In this document: positions 9,644-19,398 of the stretch, in pieces
How the letters are laid out: every line of letters starts with the position of its first letter
Numbering within the stretch: the stretch's first letter is position 1
NCBI GenBank assembly: GCA_963779765.1
Contig: CAVZZP010000004.1
Location: forward strand, 248,001-312,000
DNA length: 64,000 nucleotides
DNA from: Silicimonas sp963779765
GTDB lineage: Bacteria > Pseudomonadota > Alphaproteobacteria > Rhodobacterales > Rhodobacteraceae
Direction: 5' to 3'
The notes under the pieces: model-generated
Database searches by the model: none
Seen by the model: only the letters and a program-made list of their open reading frames with translations
What the model was told of the DNA's origin: nothing
Translations under genes and position numbers: made by a program

Positions 9644-9671
9644 GCTGCGGGCGGCCCCGCTCGCCCGCAGC
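9644..9671 (+). promoter_or_regulatory. pufA-pufL intercistronic mRNA hairpin
   Basis: Perfect 10-bp stem GCTGCGGGCG (9644-9653) / CGCCCGCAGC (9662-9671) with an 8-base loop, no T-run behind. Placed between pufA and pufL as in other puf operons, where such hairpins protect the upstream pufBA mRNA and help give an excess of LH1 over reaction-centre subunits. The structure is seen; its role here is inferred. Confidence 0.8.
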
Positions 9672-9743
9672 CACACACTAGGACTTTAGCCGGCCGACCG
9701 GACCTTCCGTCCGTGATGTCGACCGGCTCGGGAGGTGACCCAA

Positions 9744-10568
9744 ATGGCGCTACTCAGTTTCGAACGAAAATACCGGGTTCGCGGAGGCACCCTGCTTGGC
9801 GGCGACCTCTTCGATTTCTGGGTCGGACCCTTCTATGTCGGCTTTTTCGGGGTCACGACGGCCTTCTTCGCGTCGCTCGGCACGATCCTCATCTTCTGGG
9901 GCGCCGCGCATCAGGGAACATGGAACCCCTGGCTGATCAACATCGCCCCGCCGGACCTGTCCTACGGTCTTGGCGCCGCCCCGCTGATGGAGGGCGGTCT
10001 GTGGCAGATCATCACGATCTGCGCCGTGGGCTCCTTCGTGAGCTGGGCCCTGCGAGAAGTCGAGATATGTCGCAAGCTGGGGATAGGCTATCACGTCCCC
10101 TTCGCCTTCGGCTTCGCGATCCTGGCCTACGTGACGCTGGTGATCTTCCGCCCGGTCCTGATGGGCGCCTGGGGACACGCTTTTCCCTACGGGATATTCA
10201 GCCACCTCGACTGGGTGTCGAACACCGGCTACGCGTACCTCCATTTCCACTACAATCCGGCGCACATGCTGGCGGTCTCGCTCTTCTTCGCGACCTGCTT
10301 CGCTCTCGCGCTGCATGGCGGGCTGATCCTGAGCGCGGCGAACCCCGAGAAGGGCGAGGAGATGAAGACTCCCGACCACGAGGACACGTTCTTCCGCGAC
10401 TTCATCGGTTACTCGATAGGCACTCTCGGCATCCATCGCCTGGGTTTCCTGCTGGCGATCAACGCCGTGTTCTTCTCGGCCGTCTGCATCATCATCTCGG
10501 GCCCCGTCTGGACCAAGGGCTGGCCGGAATGGTGGAACTGGTGGCTCGATCTGCCGATCTGGCCGTGA
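9744..10568 (+). CDS. pufL: photosynthetic reaction centre L subunit PufL
   Basis: Core membrane subunit binding the special pair, accessory bacteriochlorophyll and QA/QB cofactors with PufM. Starts MALLSFERKYRVRGGTLLGG, as in the family. I chose the ATG at 9744, 7 bases after GGGAGGTGA, over a GTG nine bases upstream. Five transmembrane helices; histidine ligands in YLHFHYNPAHML and ALHGG. 274 residues. Confidence 0.98.
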   Translation: MALLSFERKYRVRGGTLLGGDLFDFWVGPFYVGFFGVTTAFFASLGTILIFWGAAHQGTWNPWLINIAPPDLSYGLGAAPLMEGGLWQIITICAVGSFVSWALREVEICRKLGIGYHVPFAFGFAILAYVTLVIFRPVLMGAWGHAFPYGIFSHLDWVSNTGYAYLHFHYNPAHMLAVSLFFATCFALALHGGLILSAANPEKGEEMKTPDHEDTFFRDFIGYSIGTLGIHRLGFLLAINAVFFSAVCIIISGPVWTKGWPEWWNWWLDLPIWP

Positions 10569-10582
10569 GGGAGGACTGACCA

Positions 10583-11569
10583 ATGGCCGAATATCAGAAT
10601 ATTTTTACACAAGTGCAGGTGCAGGGTCCGCCCGAGATGGGGATGGACAACGCCTTCAACATGGCCGAGGAGCGTATCTTCAGGCCGGGCTTCAGCCGCC
10701 TCATCGGCTGGATCGGAAACGCGCAACTTGGCCCGATCTACCTGGGCTGGACCGGCATGGTTTCGGCGGCGACCTTCGTGCTCTGCCTGAACATCATCGG
10801 CTTCAACATGCTGGCGCAGGTCAACTGGTCGATCCCGGAGTTCCTGCGCCAGGGCTTCTGGCTGGCGCTGGAGCCGCCGGGGCCGCAATGGGGCCTCAAG
10901 ATACCGCCGTTGCAAGAGGGCGGATGGTACATCATCGCCTCGTTCCTGCTTCTGGTCAGCGTGATGACATGGTGGCTTCGGACCTACCTGCTGGCCGAAC
11001 AGCACAAGATGGGCAAGCACGTCGCCTGGGCCTTCGCCTCCGCGATCTGGCTGTTCCTGGTGCTGGGCCTCTTCCGTCCGATCCTGATGGGCTCGTGGTC
11101 CGAAGCGGTGCCCTATGGCATCTTCCCGCACCTTGACTGGACCACGGCGTTCTCGATCCGCTACGGCAACCTCTACTATAATCCCTTCCACTGCCTTTCG
11201 ATCGTCTTCCTCTACGGCTCCGTGCTGCTCTTTGCGATGCACGGCGCGACGATCCTGGCCGTAAGCCGCTTCGGCGGCGACCGCGAGCTCGAGCAGATCG
11301 TCGACCGCGGCACGGCCGCCGAGCGGGCGGCGCTGTTCTGGCGCTGGACCATGGGCTTCAACGCCACGATGGAAGGCATCCATCGCTGGGCCTGGTGGTT
11401 CGCGGTCCTGACACCGATCACGGGCGGCATCGGCATCCTGCTGACGGGCACGGTCGTCGACAACTGGTTCATCTGGGCGCAGGAACACAACTTCGCGCCG
11501 GCCTACGATGGATCCTACGGCTACGAGGCCTACGGGACCTACGAAGCCTTCATCGGACAGGGAGAGTGA
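10583..11569 (+). CDS. pufM: photosynthetic reaction centre M subunit PufM
   Basis: 328-residue partner of PufL, starting MAEYQNIFTQVQVQGPPEMG. Histidine and iron-ligand region YYNPFHCLSIVFLYGSVLLFAMHGA; C-terminal tail HNFAPAYDGSYGYEAYGTYE. Lies 14 bases after pufL. There is no pufX behind it; pufC follows 2 bases later. Confidence 0.98.
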   Translation: MAEYQNIFTQVQVQGPPEMGMDNAFNMAEERIFRPGFSRLIGWIGNAQLGPIYLGWTGMVSAATFVLCLNIIGFNMLAQVNWSIPEFLRQGFWLALEPPGPQWGLKIPPLQEGGWYIIASFLLLVSVMTWWLRTYLLAEQHKMGKHVAWAFASAIWLFLVLGLFRPILMGSWSEAVPYGIFPHLDWTTAFSIRYGNLYYNPFHCLSIVFLYGSVLLFAMHGATILAVSRFGGDRELEQIVDRGTAAERAALFWRWTMGFNATMEGIHRWAWWFAVLTPITGGIGILLTGTVVDNWFIWAQEHNFAPAYDGSYGYEAYGTYEAFIGQGE

Positions 11570-11571
11570 CC

Positions 11572-12880
11572 ATGTTCGACTGGTTTTCCAGATGGAACAG
11601 AGACAACCCCACGAATGTGGAGCGTCCCGCAATCATCGTCGGCGTCGTCGGCGTCTCGGTGATCGCGGCGACGGCGCTGGTGACTCTGGGCCAGCCCTTC
11701 GCGACCGACAGCCTGCAAACCGGCCCGCGCGGCACGGGGATGGAGGTGGTCAAGTTCGTCTCGGACATCGGCGGGACGGAACCGACGATCGAAGCCTTCC
11801 TCGCGACCGAGACGCCGCCGATCACTCCGACCGGCGGCGAGCGGACCGCTGGTGAGGCCTACGAAAACGCCGAGCCGCTGCTCGCCGATCTGACGGTCGA
11901 GAACTACGACCGGCTGTTGACCGCGATGCGTGCCTGGACCGGCATTCCGGACCTTCTCGAGGATCCGGAGAATTATCAGACCGTCGTGGCGCGGCGCATG
12001 ATCCAGATGGTGCAGAACATCAACGAGAACTGGGACGGCCATGTGAACGCCTACGGCGAGAACGGTGTGACCTGCTATACCTGTCACCGGGGCGAGCCTG
12101 TTCCCAGCGACATCTGGTTCCTCTCGACGCCCACCGTGTTGGCTGCCCAGGGATGGTCGGCCAACCAGAACCGGGTCACGCCGTTGTCGAGTTTCACATC
12201 GCTGCCGTCGGACGCTCTGGAAGCCTACCTGCTGAACCTGGAGCCTATCGCCGTTCACGATCTGGAAAGCCGCGTGGCAGGCATTCCGGGGCAGGACGGC
12301 TATCCCGGTATCCAGCATGCAGAGCGCACCTTCGCCTTCATGAACTACATCTCGAATTCACTGGGGGTGAATTGCACCTTCTGCCACAACACCCGCGCTT
12401 TCTATGACGGGGCACAGGTGACGCCTCAGTGGGCGAATGAAGCTCTCGGCATCGCGATGGTGCAGGAGTTGAATGCCGAATACCTGGTGCCGCTGCAGGA
12501 TGTCTACCCGGCCGAGAGGCTGGGCGCATTGCACGGCGACGCACCGAAGGCGGCGTGCCGCACCTGTCACAAGGGATATCAGCGGCCGCTGCAGGGGCTC
12601 AACGTCATGGGCAACTGGCCCGAACTGGCCTCGACGGAAGCGCCGGTCTATCCCGACGCCGCGGAGGTCCGAGGCTCGCGGAGCGCCCATCGAAGCGCCT
12701 GCGGCTGAAAGAGCGCCGGCGACCGAAGAAGCGCGCCGGACGCCGGCGGAGAACCCGCAGCGCCTGCCAAATGAACAGGTGGCCGGGCGCCGAACCGCGC
12801 CCGGCCCTCCATCGCGCCGTTCGCGTCCCGACCAGATGCGCGGACGTCGCCAGAGCAACCCGCCAAGGGGGCAGCGATGA
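11572..12880 (+). CDS. pufC: reaction-centre cytochrome PufC, three-heme form (C-terminal frame broken)
   Basis: Periplasmic c-type cytochrome re-reducing the special pair, held by an N-terminal membrane helix (AIIVGVVGVSVIAATALV) with no lipobox cysteine. Only three CXXCH motifs are present: CYTCH, CTFCH, CRTCH. Where four-heme PufC has its first motif the sequence reads MRAWTGIPDLLEDPENYQT, without cysteines. The apparent stop at 12708 follows a nonsense tail. Deleting one G at 12666-12667 gives an Ala/Pro/Arg-rich tail (EARGAPIEAPAAERAPATEE) ending at TGA 12878-12880, overlapping the dxs ATG. Span is 3n+1; corrected length about 435 residues. Confidence 0.88.
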
Positions 12881-14803
12881 CCGACACGAGCCACACACCG
12901 CTCCTGGACAAGATCGCCGGACCAGCCGACCTGCGCCAGATGAGCGACGGCGATCTGACCAGGCTGGCCACCGAACTGAGGAGCGAACTTGTTTCGGTCG
13001 TCTCGGAAACCGGCGGCCACCTCGGCTCTTCTCTGGGGGTGGTGGAACTGACCGTCGCCCTTCACGCTGTCTTCAACGCCCCGAACGACAAGCTGATCTG
13101 GGATGTCGGACATCAGTGCTATCCGCACAAGATCCTGACCGGCCGTCGCGACCGGATGCGAACGCTGCGGCAGAAGGACGGGCTGTCCGGCTTCACCAAG
13201 CGGAGCGAAAGCGCCTTCGACCCGTTCGGTGCCGCTCATTCCTCGACCTCCATCAGCGCCGCCCTCGGATTCACCGTGGGCCGGGACATGGGCCAGCCTG
13301 TCGGCGATGCCATTGCGGTGATCGGGGATGGCGCGATCAGCGCCGGAATGGCCTATGAAGCGCTGAACAACGCCGGGGCCGAGGGTCGGCGGCTTTTCGT
13401 GATCCTGAATGACAACAAGATGAGCATCGCGCCGCCCGTGGGGGCGATGTCGGCCTATCTCGCCAGGCTTTATGCAGGAGAGCCCTTTGCGCACCTCCGC
13501 GAGCTGGCCGAAGGGTTCGAGGCAGCGATGCCGCCGCCGATGCGCGAAGGCGCGCGGCGGGCGCGGCAACTGGTGACCGGGGTGACGGGCACCGGCACGC
13601 TGTTCGAGGAGCTGGGATTCGACTACGTCGGGCCGATCGACGGACATGACATGGGTCAGTTGTTGCCTGTCCTGCGCGCCGCACGGGCGCGGGCGACGGG
13701 CCCGGTGCTGATCCATTGCTGCACGGTCAAGGGCAAGGGCTATGCTCCTGCGGAAACCAGCGCCGACAAGTATCACGGCGTCTCGAAGTTCGATGTGGCG
13801 ACGGGAACCCAGGCCAAGAAAGCCGGTGGTGCCCCCAGCTATACGTCGGTTTTCGGCAGGGCGCTGACGGACGAGGCGTCCCGGGACCCGAGCATCGTCG
13901 CGGTCACCGCCGCCATGCCATCCGGGACCGGCGTCGACATCATGGCGAAACGATTTCCCGAACCGTGTCTTCGACGTCGGCATCGCCGAGCAGCACGGCG
14001 TCACCTTTGCCGCAGGGATGGCCGCCAGCGGCCTGAAACCGTTCTGCGCCATCTATTCCACCTTCCTTCAGCGCGGGTTCGATCAGATCGTCCACGATGT
14101 GGCGATCCAGGGACTGCCGGTTCGCTTCGCCATCGACCGTGCCGGGTTGGTCGGGTCCGATGGCGTGACCCATGCCGGGGCCTACGACGTGGCCTATCTG
14201 TCCTGCCTGCCGGGCTTCACGGTGATGGCGGCGGCGGACGAGGCCGAGTTGATGCACATGGTGGCCACGGCGGCGGCACATGATGCCGGTCCGATCGCAT
14301 TCCGCTATCCCCGAGGCGAGGGCACCGGGGTTGCCATGCCGGAGCGCGGCGAGGTGCTGGAGATCGGCAAGGGCCGTATTCTGCAGGACGGTGAGGATGT
14401 CGCGATCCTGTCGTTCGGCGCTCACCTTGCAGAGTGCCGCGCGGCGGCGGACATGCTGGCGGACGAGGGTCTGACCGTAACTTTGGCTGATGCCCGATTT
14501 GCCAAGCCGCTGGACCAGGAGCTGGTCCTGAGACTGGCGCGGGGACACCGGGCCCTGTTGACGGTGGAGCAGGGGGCCGAAGGTGGCTTCGGGTCCATGG
14601 TGATGCACGCGTTGGCCCGAAACGGGGCCTTCGATCGGGGGCTGGCGATCCGCAACGTCTGCCTGCCGGACCGTTTCATCGACCAGGCGAGCCCGTCCGA
14701 GATGTATCGGGCCGCAGGAATGTCCGCCCTGGACATCGCGGCCACGGCGCGTTCGGCATTGGGAGCCGGGGGAAAGATCGTCCCTCTGTCAGTGGCACGG
14801 TAG
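12877..14803 (+). CDS. dxs: 1-deoxy-D-xylulose-5-phosphate synthase (frame broken)
   Basis: Thiamine-diphosphate enzyme making DXP from pyruvate and glyceraldehyde-3-phosphate, first step of the MEP isoprenoid pathway. N-terminal part has HLGSSLGVVELTVALH and DVGHQCYPHKILTGRR; GDGAISAGMAYEALNN binds ThDP. The C-terminal part resumes in another frame (GIAEQHGVTFAAGMAASGLKP). One extra C in the run 13957-13959 explains the break. Restored length ~641 residues, normal. Its ATG overlaps the corrected pufC stop, so isoprenoid precursor supply appears linked to the puf operon. Confidence 0.93.
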
Positions 14804-14847
14804 ACCTGGTCGCAACTCAAATCCCGCTTGTGCTGCGCATGGAAAGA

Positions 14848-14882
14848 CAAAGGCCCCCGAACCGGACGTTCGGGGGCCTTTG
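14848..14882. terminator. bidirectional terminator between dxs and cycA
   Basis: Perfect 15-bp stem CAAAGGCCCCCGAAC / GTTCGGGGGCCTTTG with a 5-base loop, located 45 bases after dxs and 21 bases after the 3' end of convergent cycA. AAAG/CTTT ends serve both strands. Confidence 0.85.
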
Positions 14883-14902
14883 GTCTGTCCGGGTGGTCGA
14901 GG

Positions 14903-15346
14903 TCAGCTGCCTCCGGCAGCCTCGGGTCCGACCGATTTCAGGTAGGCCCAGATATCGGGCGCGTCCTCGGCCTTGCGCAGCTTGAACGTCATCTTTCCGC
15001 GCGCGGATTTGTCATCGAGGTACTCGCGCAGAAATGCCGTCGGATCCTGGACGTAGACCGCGAAGTTCTCCTCGTTCCATTCAAGCCCGGCCTCGCCCGC
15101 CGCGACCATCGAGTCCGAGTAGCTGAAGTCTTCCCAGGTGCCCGCCGTGCGCCCGACGACGCCGTACAGGTTGGGTCCGACCCTTCCGCCCTTGGCGATA
15201 TCGTTGCCGTCGGCGTCGGTGATCGAATGACAGGCCACGCATTGGCGGAACGTCTTCTCGCCGGCCGCCGCGTCTCCCATATCCTGCGCCGTGGCCATTG
15301 GTGCCATCAGACATAGTCCGGCGATGCCGGCCAAAAGAAACTTCAT
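14903..15346 (-). CDS. cycA: cytochrome c2 CycA
   Basis: Soluble periplasmic electron carrier between the bc1 complex and the reaction centre or PufC. 147 residues: signal peptide (MKFLLAGIAGLCLMAPMATAQ), heme motif CVACH, GPNLYGVVGR, and the axial-methionine block ARGKMTFKL. Start taken at the ATG giving the signal peptide, preceded by GGAGGAGAAG, rather than at an upstream MRQIGGED. It lies behind hemA with an 82-base gap. Confidence 0.94.
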   Translation of the reverse strand: MKFLLAGIAGLCLMAPMATAQDMGDAAAGEKTFRQCVACHSITDADGNDIAKGGRVGPNLYGVVGRTAGTWEDFSYSDSMVAAGEAGLEWNEENFAVYVQDPTAFLREYLDDKSARGKMTFKLRKAEDAPDIWAYLKSVGPEAAGGS

Positions 15347-15428
15347 GTCTTCTCCTCCAATTTGACGCACATCCTGATCTTATACGTAGGATGCGGGTGT
15401 CGGGATCAATGATCGTATCTGCAGCAGG

Positions 15429-16643
15429 TCATGCGACTGCATGGGCGATGGCGCATTGCTTCCACAGCACGGTCAGCGCGTCGACCAGGTGATCGATGTC
15501 GGCATCGCTGTGCAGCGGGGACGGCGTGAAGCGAAGGCGCTCGGTGCCCTTCGGAACGGTGGGATAGTTGATCGGCTGCACGTAGATGCCCCAATCGCGC
15601 ATCAGGATGTCGGCCAGCATCCGGCATTTCACCGGGTCCTTGATCATGACCGGAATGATGTGGCTGGGGTTGTCCATGTGCGGGATGCCGCGACGGTCCA
15701 GGGCGTCGCGCAGACGCCTTACCTGGCGACGCTGGCTCTGCCGCTCGGCGTCGCTGTGCTTGAGGTGGTGGATGGCGGCCTGGGCCGCTGCCGCCACTGC
15801 CGGAGGCAGGGCGGTGGTGAAGATGAACCCGCTCGCGAAACTGCGAATGAAGTCGCACAGCGCCGCGGACCCGGTGACATAGCCACCCATGCAGCCATAG
15901 GCCTTGCCCAGCGTGCCCTCGATCAGCGTGATCCGGTCGGCGAGCCCCTCGCGTTCCGAGATGCCGCCGCCGCGCGGCCCGTAAAGGCCTACGGCGTGGA
16001 CCTCGTCGAGATAGGTCATCGCCCGGTGCTTCTCGGCGACCTCGACGATTTCCTTCATCGGGCTGATGTCGCCGTCCATCGAATAGACGGATTCGAAGGC
16101 GACGATCTTGGGCGCGTTGGCGGGCAGGGCTGCCAGCTTGCGGTCCAGGTCCTCGGGGTCGTTGTGGCGCCAGATGACCTTGTGCGCGCGCGACTGGCGG
16201 ATGCCTTCGATCATGCTGGCGTGGTTGAGCGCGTCGGACAGGATCACCGCGTCTGGCAGACGGCTGCCGAGAGTGGACAGCGCGGCCCAGTTCGAGACGT
16301 AGCCGGACGTAAAGAGAAGGGCCGCCTCCTTGCCGTGGAGGTCGGCCAGTTCGGCCTCGAGCCGCACGTGATAGTGGTTGGTGCCGGAGATGTTGCGGGT
16401 GCCGCCGGCCCCGGCTCCGCAGAGGTCGACCGTGTCCTTCATCGCCTGCCGGACATCCGCGTTCTGGCCCATCCCCAGATAGTCGTTCGAGCACCAGACG
16501 GTGACCTCCTCGGGGGCGCGATCGTCGTGTGATCTGGCCTTGGGAAATGCGCCACAGCGACGTTCCAACTCGGCGAAGACGCGGTAGTTGCCCTCGTCCT
16601 TCAGGGTTTTCAGCTGTGCGTTGAACATGGCGTCAAAATCCAT
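15429..16643 (-). CDS. hemA: 5-aminolevulinate synthase HemA
   Basis: PLP enzyme condensing glycine and succinyl-CoA (Shemin pathway), the entry to heme and bacteriochlorophyll. 404 residues, with VWCSNDYLGMG, GTRNISGTNHYH, DEVHAVGLYG and the PLP lysine in EGTLGKAYGCMGGY near residue 248. It starts inside the last codons of puhE (11-base overlap) with GGAGGG upstream, so it is the distal gene of the puh-acsF unit. Confidence 0.97.
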   Translation of the reverse strand: MDFDAMFNAQLKTLKDEGNYRVFAELERRCGAFPKARSHDDRAPEEVTVWCSNDYLGMGQNADVRQAMKDTVDLCGAGAGGTRNISGTNHYHVRLEAELADLHGKEAALLFTSGYVSNWAALSTLGSRLPDAVILSDALNHASMIEGIRQSRAHKVIWRHNDPEDLDRKLAALPANAPKIVAFESVYSMDGDISPMKEIVEVAEKHRAMTYLDEVHAVGLYGPRGGGISEREGLADRITLIEGTLGKAYGCMGGYVTGSAALCDFIRSFASGFIFTTALPPAVAAAAQAAIHHLKHSDAERQSQRRQVRRLRDALDRRGIPHMDNPSHIIPVMIKDPVKCRMLADILMRDWGIYVQPINYPTVPKGTERLRFTPSPLHSDADIDHLVDALTVLWKQCAIAHAVA

Positions 16644-17446
16644 GATATCCCTCCGGTCTTACGGTTTTTTCTGTTGGTTTGGGCGCTGGAAGCATCCAGC
16701 GCCAGAGTTTGGCATCGGGCAGCGGCAGCACCATCAGCCAGTGCTCCAGCAGCGCGAGCGCGGTGATGGCCGTGAGCAGGGCGAAGCCTGCGATTTCGCC
16801 AGGCGTGCTGGCGGAAATCATGCGCTCGATCCAGCACGCGGTCGCAAAGGTCAGCGTGGTCACCGAAATCGGGAACACCCAGTTGAGCCGCGAGATGCGG
16901 AAGTGGCTGGCGAGGTGGGACAGCGCGCGCGGCAGGAATTCGGTGTTGATCCGCGGAACGCCGAAATAGAGGTTCAGCTTCGCCGAAATCCGCGCGCCAT
17001 AAAGCGTGGCATAGGTCCAGAACCCGAAGGCGTGGTCGGTGCCGGATGCGTAGGTCCACAGCGCGATCAGAAGCGCTGTCAGCAGCATCTCGTGATAGGC
17101 GAGGGTGCCCCATGCGCGAATGAAACGCTCCCATTCCGGCAGGTTCGGCGGACAGGGATGCGGGTTCGGGCCGGTGATCGTTCCGGTCAGGAAGGCGATC
17201 TCGACCCACCCCCAGATGGCCAGCGCGGCGATGAAGCTGCCATAGACCGCGCCGGGCGACAGTGTCGCCCAGCGTCGCGTCGAAGACCCAGAGCCCGCCC
17301 AGCAGCATGGGCAGGGCGGCGAGCGTGCAGTTCAGCGGCGCACGGCCCCCGGCGCGATCGGCATGACGGACGGCCATCAGGATCGCCCCGGTAAAGAACC
17401 ACCAGAGGAACAGCGCGATGAGCGCAGCGATCCAGGGGCTCTCCAT
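16633..17446 (-). CDS. puhE: PuhE, photosynthetic complex assembly protein (frame broken)
   Basis: Membrane protein with about seven hydrophobic segments, conserved after acsF in Rhodobacteraceae and affecting reaction-centre assembly and bacteriochlorophyll level. Begins MESPWIAALIALFLWWFFTG; after ~62 residues (VFDATLGDT) the frame breaks and continues as SPGAVYGSFIAALAIWGWVE to the C-terminus WRWMLPAPKPTEKTVRPEGY. One extra base lies near 17258-17264; the span is 3n+1. Corrected length ~270 residues. 3 bases downstream of acsF. Confidence 0.85.
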
Positions 17447-17449
17447 CGG

Positions 17450-18608
17450 TCAGTACGCCGGCTGAAGCCGCGTGCTCGCGGGCACGCGGTGCTTGTTGGC
17501 CGGGATGAAGTAGAGCCCGACAAAGGCCGATGCCGCGCGAACGCGGGCCGAAAGGCGGCGGACAGATGCTCCCGACGCCCGGGATGCCCGTGCTGTCGGC
17601 GAGGTCGGCGTTGGCCTTTTGCAGCCGCTTCAGACCGGCCTTCCAGCGCGGGTTCTCGATATCGAGGGTGATCGGGAACACCTGCCTCGAGATCTCGGAT
17701 GTCTTGGTGAAGACCTCGTGCCCGTACCAGTCCGTATCGACGCCCAGAGCCTTGTGAAAGGCAGGGCGCTGATGATCGCGGACGTGCATCGTGGCATAGA
17801 CGGCCGTCAGGAAGAACTTGATCCACAGCACGTTGACGCCACGCGTGAGCTTGGGATCGGTCTTCATCAGAAGCGCGAAGGCTTCGCCGTGGCGGAACTC
17901 GTCGTTGCACCACTCCTGGAACCACTTGAAGATGGGGTGAAAGCGATGCTCCGGATGCGCCTCGAGGTGGCGGAAGATCGTGATGTACCGGGCATAGCCG
18001 ATCTTCTCGGAGAGGTATGTGGCGTAGTAGATGAACTTCGGCCGGAAATAGGTGTACTTCTTGGCCTTGGTCAGGAAGCCAAGGTTCACCGCCACGCCTG
18101 CCTCGCGCAACGCGTCGTTGATGAAACCGGCGTGCCGCGCCTCGTCGCGCGCCATCAGCTGGAACAGGCCCGTGATATCGGGGTTGCCGCCGCGGCGTTT
18201 CATTTCCTTGTAGAGCACACAGCCCGAGAACTCGGCCGTGCAGGACGAGATCAGGAAATCGATGAATTCCTTGCGCAGTTCGGGGTCCATCCCGTCCCAG
18301 TCGACGTGGTCCCAGTCCTCGTTCTTCTTGAAATGGCCCTTGTTCGGATCGGACTCCATTTCGTGGATCAGCTCGTCCCAGTCGGCGCGGACCGGGGAGA
18401 CGTCTATTGCATCCATCTCATCGAAATCGGTGGTGTAGAACCGCGGCGTAAGCAGCGTGTTCTGCATCGCGATATCGGTGGCGCCGAAGCTGTCGAGCCT
18501 GGACTGGGCTTCCTGGATGGCAAGGCTTTCCTCGGCTGTGGTCGCGTCTGCGGTGTGAACCGCGGTCATTGGCGTCGCATCAGCGGTGTGGAGTTTCTGA
18601 ACGTTCAT
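17450..18608 (-). CDS. acsF: Mg-protoporphyrin IX monomethyl ester oxidative cyclase AcsF (frame broken near 3' end)
   Basis: Diiron, O2-dependent enzyme closing ring E. Diiron ExxH motifs in LMARDEARHAGF and WCNDEFRHGEAF; the family region YFRPKFIYYATYLSEKIGY is intact. The last ~40 codons are displaced by one extra base at 17560-17561; correction restores SARVRAASAFVGLYFIPANK and a C-terminus LQPAY. Start at MNVQKLHT (GGAGG 8 bases upstream) rather than 11 codons earlier. The ATG overlaps the stop of the preceding small gene. No anaerobic cyclase (bchE) is seen in the window. Confidence 0.93.
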
Positions 18609-18904
18609 AGTCTGGCCTCCTCGGAGAACGAAAACTCGCAAAGCTCCATGACTTCGATGTCGCCTGTCAGGCGGGTCCAGAGCTGCTCCAGTTTAGACGC
18701 ACGCACGATTGTGGCCTGGCGCGCCTCGCGGACGACATGGCCGAAAGGGGCCATGATCTCCGGCCCCTGAACCCGCACTTCGTCACCAGGGTGGATAACG
18801 GCGCCGTTGTCGAAACGGACATGCGCGTGCAAGCTTTCGAAGCAATGACTGACCTCTACGGTGCAGGGCGCATGTTCGATGTCCTTCGTAAGCCATCCCA
18901 TCAT
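18605..18904 (-). CDS. conserved small protein between puhC and acsF
   Basis: 99 residues, soluble, no signal or membrane segment. Begins MMGWLTKDIEHAPCTVEVSH, with a central VIHPGDEVRVQGPEI that looks like a small beta-barrel. A gene of this size sits between puhC and acsF in many Rhodobacteraceae clusters, and I know no established function. Stop overlaps the acsF ATG and the start overlaps the end of puhC, so it is translationally coupled on both sides and may help the cyclase or RC assembly (inference). Confidence 0.8.
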   Translation of the reverse strand: MMGWLTKDIEHAPCTVEVSHCFESLHAHVRFDNGAVIHPGDEVRVQGPEIMAPFGHVVREARQATIVRASKLEQLWTRLTGDIEVMELCEFSFSEEARL

Positions 18905-19383
18905 TGGCCTCCTTCCTGCTGAGCCAGGAGCTTGTGAAAGGCCCTGGCATTGTCCGCGCCGAATCCCATCAGGTCGGCGCTCCACCCCGTCGAGGGGTCG
19001 TAAATCGAGGTCCGGCCGGTATCGTGACCGATCAGCGTGACGGGCCCGTCGAGGGGCACGCGGTGCTTGGTGCGCTCGCGCAGGATCACGCGGTAGACGC
19101 CGGAGATGAAACCGCCCTGTTCGGGCGACAGATCGGCAATGAGCGTGCCATCTGGCTCGGTGACGGTAGCGGCTCCCGCCAGGTCGCCGGAAAGCACCAC
19201 ATCGCGAGAGATGACGACGCCGCCTTTCGGCGGTGACGAAATCACCGGGCCGTCCATGACGACGTACAGCGTCACCAGGGAAAAGACCGTCAGCACCAGC
19301 GCGGCCACGGCCCGCACCAGCGCGCGCGGGACAAGCTCGGTGTCGGGGCGGCGAATGCGGGGCTGGGCGTCGGCGTGAACCAT
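18901..19383 (-). CDS. puhC: PuhC, photosynthetic complex assembly protein
   Basis: 160 residues with one N-terminal membrane anchor (VRAVAALVLTVFSLVTLYVV) and a periplasmic domain holding PDGTLIADLSPEQGGFISGV. PuhC is needed for efficient RC-LH1 assembly in Rhodobacter. It lies 15 bases downstream of puhB and overlaps the start of the next small gene. Confidence 0.92.
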   Translation of the reverse strand: MVHADAQPRIRRPDTELVPRALVRAVAALVLTVFSLVTLYVVMDGPVISSPPKGGVVISRDVVLSGDLAGAATVTEPDGTLIADLSPEQGGFISGVYRVILRERTKHRVPLDGPVTLIGHDTGRTSIYDPSTGWSADLMGFGADNARAFHKLLAQQEGGQ

Positions 19384-19398
19384 GACGGTGATCTCCCT

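Noticed and set aside
11570..11580. pufX behind pufM
   Set aside because: Only 2 bases separate pufM from pufC; no room for pufX and no similar peptide seen.
12555..13358. open frame across the pufC-dxs junction
   Set aside because: Very Arg-rich, out of phase with both genes; explained by the pufC frame break.
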